From Notospermus geniculatus (taxonomy: Eukaryota; Nemertea; Pilidiophora; Heteronemertea; Lineidae): a stretch of 64,000 bases of DNA. The position numbers and the translations under genes are program-made. Position 1 is the first letter of the stretch. Each line of letters begins with the position of its first letter. The notes beneath the pieces are model-generated. The model was not told the origin of the DNA. It saw nothing but the letters and a program-made list of their open reading frames with translations, and did not search any database. This document shows positions 50,601-59,600 of this stretch, piece by piece. Location: contig NMRB01000057.1 of assembly GCA_002633025.1 (NCBI GenBank), positions 186,001 through 250,000 of the forward strand, in the 5' to 3' direction.

Positions 50601-53600
50601 CTGAGAATTCAACATGAAACTGACATGACAAAGGCTTAACAAGATACTGAAAGTGGTGAACACCTTTGACACAGAAAGTGACAAAATATTCAAGTTTACC
50701 TGGAAATGAAGTTGCATTTATATCATTATGACATCGACCATAGTTAGCTATTGAAAATTCTAGGAACATACTACATGATAACTAGAAAGCAGACACACAA
50801 GCCAGAATGGCGGTAGGCTACACATTAATTCAGGAAGTTGTATGTAAGCATTTTTGTATGTTGTAATGTATGTCGTAGTTACCCACCAACTCGCTCTACT
50901 GTATGTTAGTGAACTTCCAGCTCAGTGGCTAATGCACCAACCACTAACCACTGAAAGCCTCCATGGTCAGTGGGCTAACCACTATAGCTTATAAAGATAG
51001 AAGCCTCTGGTCAGTAGGTTAGACCGAGTGCGTCCACATTTTTGTAAACGGGAGTACAGTACAGTCTCCCAGGAACTGCGAAATAACTATGAATCAACAT
51101 ATCCCATTTACAGGCACATTATCATCCATCTTGGTAACTAGTCTTCTCTCTTCCTCAGATCCTTAGGCCCCCTACCCATGATAAAATATGAACATGCACA
51201 CGACAAAAACAGTGAAACCTCTCTACTACTGACACCTTTGGGATGCAGAGGTGTCGCAATCACAGGGAGTGAAATGAACAGATGGTATAAGTGGGACTAC
51301 TGACTCTGGAAACCTAAGAGTCATCCTCTGCACAGGGGTGTCTTTGAATTAGAGAGGCTCAACTGTAGACGTACACCAAAAATAAAAAGAAGCAAAGCAG
51401 ATGTTGTAAAGGCTAAACATAAAGAAAACAAGCTATCAATGTTCATTACCGCACCAAAACCTAGCTGAATTCTTAATAATACCAAGACCAAATATGCAAT
51501 TGTTATCCCAGGTTAAATTAAAACTGACCATCACCAGGCAATGGCTGATATTCATTCTAACTCACTACCTTGCTTTCATGTGCTAAGGCAGAGTGATACG
51601 CCTTGGTGAATATAGTTTGGTGGATCGACTTCAAGCCAAGAGGTCGTGCCATTACATCAACATAGTACTGGAAAAGATGACAAATGTTGATATAAAGGCC
51701 AAATAGCCAAACTATCCCTGATTTGATGTTCCAAGTCAACAAGGTTCCATGCACAGCTTCTGCAAGTAAAATTTCCTCGTAAGAACACTCCCCTCCCCAG
51801 GAAAGGACTGACGAACTGAATGACTCGGGACTTTCATCAGTTCATTTCAATTTTACACAGAATGAAGAGAGATGCATGCAGACTACGATAGGATGAAATA
51901 GTGGCTATAACTTTGCTATTTCACAAGCAAGCATGATATGATTCTTGCTGCAACAGAAATGATAGATATACAGGGTGAATATTGTGATGTACATTACATG
52001 TGTATAACATATAATGTATAATACGCAATGTAAAATACGTAATGTATAATATGTAATGTACCAGGAATTCACTGATGAATTTTTCATTACAAACAATTTA
52101 TCTGAGACAGGGTCACACAAAGAAAGTCACATCTGATGTCACAATATTTTGTTCATATTTTTATTGGTTTAGGTAACCCTGTCAGAAATAGGAACAAAGG
52201 CCTAATGAATATTAGTGGGAAAAAACAACACACTTGCAGATGAGTAATGTTCTTTATTTGCAAACCACAGTTGATGAAATAAGTGAGTAATGGATGTAGG
52301 GGAAATGGGACTTTTATTGACAAAAATTCCATTGATGCAATAAGAAATGACGGAAAATGAAACATGAAATGTTGGCAAAATACAACGAGTGAGTGTGAAA
52401 CAAAACATAATGAACAACACTGCAGGAATTGAAAACTAATGAATCCGTAAATGTAATGATTTTTATTGAAGTGAAGGAAAGTCTATAAGTGTAATGATAT
52501 TTATTGAAGTAAAGGAAAGAACAACATGAAGTGTTGGCAACATTCAGTGAGTAAAGGCGCCGCTCCACGTGACAGTTTTCTATCGAAAGTTTTCTGTCAG
52601 ATAGTCAATTATTGCTGTCAGACAGCAATAATTGACTATCTGACAGCAAACTTTCGACAGAAAACTGTCACGTGGAGCGGCGCCTTAAGTGCAAAACAAC
52701 AACACTGCAGGAATTGAAAAGTAATGATTTTTATTTACAACAATGCAGTCAATAGTGAGGGAGGATATGAGTAATGATGGAAAGTGAGATATCTACAATG
52801 ACTGAGTGCACAATGAAGAAGTTAAATGTATATACACAAACAATATACTGCACTCAGAGAAACATGTAACTAAGAATGGACAACCTTACCGCTGCATCAA
52901 AATAAACACTGGTCCATATCGTATCGTGTTTGTCGATGAGGACCAACGGTCGACTTAACACGTGGATGTATTTCTAGAAGTTGAGAAATGGCAGAGAAAT
53001 TATGTCATCGGCATCGGAAACAGACAGTTCTATAACTTGGATCTGACTCCACCGTCAAAGACGGGCAAGGGGTCCCCCTCAAGGAAGAGCAAGGGAAAAG
53101 CAAGAGGAAGGGCCTTGTGGTGAGCCACTTAGGCCCTTTAGCTTTTATTCAGGACTTTAGGGTCTTCTTTTTTGAGAAAAGACTATCCCAGGATAGGAAT
53201 TCAATGGAAAATAGATAACTTTTCAATTGCTTTCTTATTAATCTTTGGCATACCTGAATATTTTCCTCGATGTCCGCCAGTGTTGATATGTGGGTGTAAT
53301 AACCCTTATTACTGCACGCCATCCAAAGAACTTGGCGCTTGTCGCTGACCTCGCGGCCGATCAGATATGTAAAGACACGATGCTGGAAATTGATAACGAA
53401 CAAGAGTCAATGACTGACAATACAGAGGATTATTAAAGTAACGGAGAAGTAATGTTTTTAGACACCAGATCGAAACTACACCCACCTTCACCGGTTGGTT
53501 GTATTCTTTGAACACTTTTTCATAATGTGCTGGAGCTCCATCCGTGATGATCATTATGGCACTGTTACATAACCTCCGTGTGACATTCGCCTTGTCCAGC

Positions 53601-56600
53601 AGTTTAAATGAAGTCGTCAGGCCATCCACCCAATTGGCCATTTCACCTGGCCTGATGTAGTCTGGAGTTTTCAACATATTGATGATTCGCTGAAAAGAAG
53701 AATGGTGGAGATTTTAAACATGATATTGGACATATCACCTGCAATACAGAGCACAGGAAGCTGTATTCTTATCTTTGCTGGTACCGACAACCTTGATATG
53801 AAACCACGACTGCAATTTTTGAACCAGAATGAATCATACTCACCTTTTTGTTGTCCTCATTGGCCTGGATAAGAGTTCCATTGAAACAGTTGTCCAGGTA
53901 GTGGACAGTCTTGTTGAACTGGAAATAAAATTTCATGAAATCTTTCAAGCCCAATGATACNNNNNNNNNNNNNNNNNNNNNNNNNNNNNNNNNNNNNNNN
54001 NNNNNNNNNNNNNNNNNNNNNNNNNNNNNNNNNNNNNNNNNNNNNNNNNNNNNNNNNNNNNNNNNNNNNNNNNNNNNNNNNNNNNNNNNNNNNNNNNNNN
54101 NNNNNNNNNNNNNNNNNNNNNNNNNNNNNNNNNNNNNNNNNNNNNNNNNNNNNNNNNNNNNNNNNNNNNNNNNNNNNNNNNNNNNNNNNNNNNNNNNNNN
54201 NNNNNNNNNNNNNNNNNNNNNNNNNNNNNNNNNNNNNNNNNNNNNNNNNNNNNNNNNNNNNNNNNNNNNNNNNNNNNNNNNNNNNATAGAATAACACAAA
54301 ACATGCAAATATGATAAAGGAAGATGGAAGAAAATGATTAAAAGTGTGAACAAAGCTTCTTTTTATAAAGGACTTACCTCTGACCAAAATTTCACTTCTA
54401 TAAACCATTTGTACCTTCTGTTCTACAATTAAGCCAGCCAACAAAACCAGAATCTTTGTGTGAGCAAATCCGACACCAACTATGAAGGATTGACCTTTAG
54501 GGTCATGCATTCTACCAAATAATCTCATCACATGCTTGAAGCACATCAACATAGAATGAGAACAAGGTCTTCTACAGAAGAAGCCAGGTTCTTTCGTGCC
54601 TTCGTCTACGCCAACACCAAGTTCACCACTCTAGAACGGAGTTGTCCTTTACCAATTCAAGCATACCACCACCAACAAAGCTGACACACTATCTTACCAG
54701 TCTTGTGTTCTCGTGTCATACAGGTCGATGGCATTGGGATTGACAATCCAAGACACACCTACATACAACACAACATTTAGCCAAATCTGTTTATGACACG
54801 CAACTTTATGAGGACTAATCTAAGACACACCAACAGACAACACATTTACATGTAGCAAAGTTTGTTTTATTCAAGCAATATGTGAGGTAGCAGCCTCTCA
54901 TATTGGCATCAAGCCCCCTTGGTCCAACCCAACATAAACTGCATTGAATATCAGACTGTTTGACAGAGTGCAAGAATTTGATGCTTAGAGCACCCCACAT
55001 CACCCCAGCCCCTCCAGAAACCATTCTGGGGAACTCAACGAGCAGCTCTTGTTCAGCACATCACTTGGACATCTCAGACAAGTTGAGATTATGAAGTGGA
55101 AAATTCAGCTAGGAATTGAACCAGCCGCCTCCTGCACAGTGGTCCAACCCCCTCAGTATCATGGCTGTAGCTAGCAAAGAGACTGGGAGTATCCCACGGG
55201 ATGTCACTGAAAAATGTGTTTCTCATGCAGATTTTGGGCAAAAAATGGCAATAAGTGCAGCTTCGTCCCCCAGCCCCACCCCTGAGAACCCAATGCTCCC
55301 GCCCACCCAGGAGAAAAAGCTAGCTACAGCCCAGAGAATTCATAGCCTACATTAAAGTTTGACTATAACTGTTGCAAAATTTTGATAGTGCATTGGAGAC
55401 GATTGTGATAACACAACAACAAATCAACAATAACAAAAGTGAGACATGTGCATAAGGTGCCATCTTGTATCTTACCATCGCCGGGTACGGCAATCGAACA
55501 TATCGACACTGTCAAAGTGCCATTTAATGCCTTGAGGGAGGGAAACAATTACAATAGATGATTTGGTCAAGAATACCCCATCATATCAATCAAGATATCT
55601 ACCAATCCTCTGTTCCGGTAATTCCAGCACAAAATATCAATCAAGCAATCAAAGGAGGTTCCTGTTCATCCCTCGATAGACAAATCCCAAATTCCCATAT
55701 CTGCGCACTTCCGCCAAAATCATAAACAGAACCTCGACCTGAAACCAGCTGACGTGACGCAATCCATGATTCAGCAATGGTCGACTCTGATGCAACGTCG
55801 TCGAACTCACTGTCATCACATGGTCGTGGGGTTCACTGCGTCACGTCATTCAGTTTAAGACCGAAGTTCTGTTTACGATTTCGGCGGAAGTGCACCGACC
55901 TTTCTCGTTTTCGTCAATTTGGGATTTGTCTATACTGTTACATTTTTCATAGGCTCATGATGTAACGGATGCGAGTTGTCAAATTTATAACAATGCGCAG
56001 CTAAAGGTTTAATGGGTATTACTGTATGTGGCAATTTTCCAGTAAATTTGATTAATTTGTGATTGTGTTTTTTCTGGCTTGGGCACATTTGAATTACAGT
56101 TGCACTTCAATAACCGGTACTCAGATTATGAATTGCCATCCTCCAGCAGCAGGGCTTTGGTCCTGTTCCTCCTCATACACTTGTGGATAAAGAGTAGCAA
56201 GGTAAAAACCCCTGCTGTGGGAGGATGGATAATTGTTGATGCACATGAGAACTCATGATACCACTTACCTGGATATATTCTGAAGAATCCGGTGGCACTA
56301 CCAAAGTACTGCCAGGTCAGCGTTTTATCGGTTGCAAAATTCTCCTTGAAAACTTCGTCCAGTCTTTCTGACCAGGCGACGCCATCCAGGACAGGTTCAG
56401 CTGAAATGGTAAACGGACCAGTCGTCAACGAGTTGTCAGAGTGGTGCAGTGAAAACATCTAGTGCCGGTCACCTCTGAGGTCCCGGGTTTGATTCATAGC
56501 CAGATCCAGTCGTCATGTGATAGAGAGGACACTTTGGATTATTAGAGCGGTATAGTGGAAGCGGGTGCCTGGATTATCAGAGCGGTAGGGCCTACAGTGG

Positions 56601-59600
56601 AAGCGGGTGCCTGGATTATCAGAGCGGTATAGTGGAAGCGGGTGACTGGATTATCAGAGCGGTACAGTGGAAGCGGGTGCCTGGATTATCAGAGCGGTAT
56701 AGTGGAAGCGGGTGCCTGTCACCTCTGAGGTTCCAGGTTTGATACCTCATTGAACACATTGTTCATATGTGACCTGGGCCCAGTTGCACAAAGAATCTTA
56801 AGTCTAAGAAAAAACTTAAGTCTGAAATGAAGTCATCTGATTTGCTGAAATCTGGTCACATGATGACTTAAGTCAAACTTTAGACTTAAGATTCTTTGTG
56901 AAACTGGGCCCAGATCTAGCAAAAGTAGGCGCATGTCGCAACTGCGGAAAGGGTTAATGGCCTTACAACAGAATAGCTGAAATGTATGTCTCTGCAGGTT
57001 GACAATAGTAGCGGACAGCAGTGATAATAGTTGAGTAAACTGATGCCCAGTGATCACCTGCAACAGGCACCCACTTGCTAGATCGGGTCACATATGAGAG
57101 AGATGGCAGGCCACTCTGGTTTCCTCCTACTCTACATTAAAGGAGTTAGACGCCGAAGTTGTAAACAAGCTGGTTTGTTTACAAATATGGTCGGCAAACT
57201 AGTTTTATTCCTTCGTGCAGGTGGCAGCACCCGTGATCGTTAGACTGGTTCCCGGTCCGATGCAACTCACTCACGATATTCACGTCAGTACATATCACCG
57301 ACAATAGGTGGCAGCACCGCAGGCGTCCGTGGATAGAGAACCAGTGAGTGAGTGTTTACAACTTCGGCGTCTAACTCCTTTAACTGGCCACATCGTCTTT
57401 CAAGCTAATGTTGTATTCAGTGATCAGTTATACTTACACCTATCATAGACGTTGGTCGGCACATGCACTGTACTGTTATTCGTGTTAACCTTGACAAAGT
57501 TGAAATGTGGCAGAGGTTTTAAAGGAAGTTCACAATATCCATCTTTCAGCTTCCCATCCTCATTATAATCGTTGAGTTTCTTGGCATTGTAATACTGGAC
57601 CTAGAAAATATGAGAAAAAGATTTTAACTGACTGAAACTGGTTAAGTGTCTACCATGATATCCATGTAGGTAACCAGGCATGTGAGATTACTCAAGAAGA
57701 ATTATGAACTGAAATGCACTAGAGTAGTAGTCCCTACTGTTGATAAAGATATTACACAAACATTACAGCAAGGTTCATAAGAATAGTCCTGAGTGACAGG
57801 ATGAACGTTTTAGCCGAACTGCCCAAGGTTTGAGTAGATAGTGTCTTCTGTCAAGTTTTCTGATAGCTGAAGAAATGAATTGCAAGAAATTTGAAGAAAA
57901 ATCCATCAGATACTTGATAAGCACAACCTTTCTTCAAATATTTTCTAATCAACATCACAGGATGAGAGAAACTTCAACAAAGGATGTCGTCTGCTGGACT
58001 CTGGTGGTAGGTGAGTTTAAAAAGTTGTCCCATTATGAGTCCATCAATCAGTCATATTATAAAAGAAACATCAAAAGTTCCACACTTTAAATGTGCTTTT
58101 CTGGTTTCTCCAACTGAAAAGTGCCCGAGGAAGACCCCGGTTGGGGTCGAAAATTTGCGAAATTGTGGAAGTTGACTTCCTATTTATTATCATCCGTTGT
58201 GTCGACTTTTGTGCGTTCTCTTTCTTTAAATGTGCTCCACATTTTAAATGTGTTTCACACTTAAATGTGTTCTACACTTAGGCTAAATGTGATTGAACCC
58301 AAAATTAAGACATTACTTTCATTGAAAATAAATTATATAAAATACACAACATCAATGTTACTGAAGGAAATGATCAGAGAATGGTCTGGGCCTCAGTATT
58401 AACTCAAAGAGGACAACACTCAGTCATGCATCAGAAATGAATGACTTATCTTCTGAATTGAATTGAAACCATTAAAATGTGCATTTCTGACTTCTTTTAC
58501 AAGCGTCTAACTTCCTTCTAATTTCTTTGAAGTTCCATCAGAGGATCATTGACTGAGGTTATGAAACTGATGATCAACCATCCCAACAAGATTTTCAGTT
58601 CCTCAGACTGACCGCACGTGCGGTAGACTAGTCATGGATTTCAGTTCTTGCATTTGACTGTAGATGGCAATGGTGTAGATTTGACTGCAATTTTTGTATA
58701 AATGTGTAATAAAATTGTCATCTCACTCAAAAGATTTTTAGTTTTCTTCATCAATAGACTTCATAGGGCCTAGATAGCCTCCTTTGGTGTCTTGTGAAGT
58801 CATGCACCAATGGTGCATCTTTTAGACTTGGTGGAGTAAATTCAAATTGAAGTTGGTAACTACCACTTAGCCAATTCAGTTCCGTTTTTGGCCACAGTTT
58901 TCTTTACAAAGAATAAACTGCAGGACCAAATGGCAGCAGATGTCTTGACCACTGCGTAGGCTGCAGATAAAAAATCTTGGAAAAAATTGCCATTTCCCGG
59001 TTTAGCAATTTGAAGCATACTGGTATTATATTTTAGTGTTCACCATTTGAAAACATGGTTGAAATCGTTTGGGGTGCGGAGTCAAGCAAGCAAAACATGA
59101 TGATGCAAAAGCGAATGTAACGCAAGTGTAGGGATGAAAATGTCTAATTGGATAAATCCACAACTCGCACTCCAATAGAGCTTGTGCAGACATGGCTGAT
59201 GACCTCATCATGGTAAAGTTCTTATCTTGATGGTCAAATTGACGTCACTGACCAACTTTCGTTGTTGGCACAAGTGAAGCGTCTGCGACTTCAACATGAC
59301 ATGATCTATCCACATGTGGCGCAGTTTGTCGTTGACATCAACATGGTGGACTCTCAGTGTATTAGTGACGTCAAAATGAGCCACTGCACAACCTCTATAA
59401 GCTGGCGACTACTCACCCCGTTATAAATTCCAAAGGCAGTATGGGAAGGAGGTGCGTCCTTTTGAATGATCCGAGGGAGCGGATCTTGCTTTAAGTAGAA
59501 TTTTAACACCAGATAATCAGACGACTTCTAAAAAATGTGGCTAAATAAATGTTTGAAAAACTAACCAAAAGAGGGAACTGCCAAAACCAGTGAACAACAG

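Larger units (their letters stand above)
40118..51565 (-). other. Long alpha2/delta intron region
   Basis: Holds the gap, a 92-base-unit minisatellite (45091-45515), a 45-base-type array (47765-48010), a mariner-type MITE (48031-48255), a foldback (50273-50372), a MITE relative (51209-51366), and two candidate optional exons (49157-49210, 46323-46463). Nothing else convincing. Confidence 0.6.

Noticed and set aside
50578-50769. Minus-strand [10 protein letters not shown] after CACTTTCAG as a third copy of the RPL exon
   Set aside because: Only a few residues agree with 52890-52973 and 51566-51667, and no donor follows in phase.
53935-54552. Open frames running through the N gap
   Set aside because: They are artefacts of translating N bases. 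The [20 protein letters not shown] frame beside the gap does not match the expected VWA sequence.
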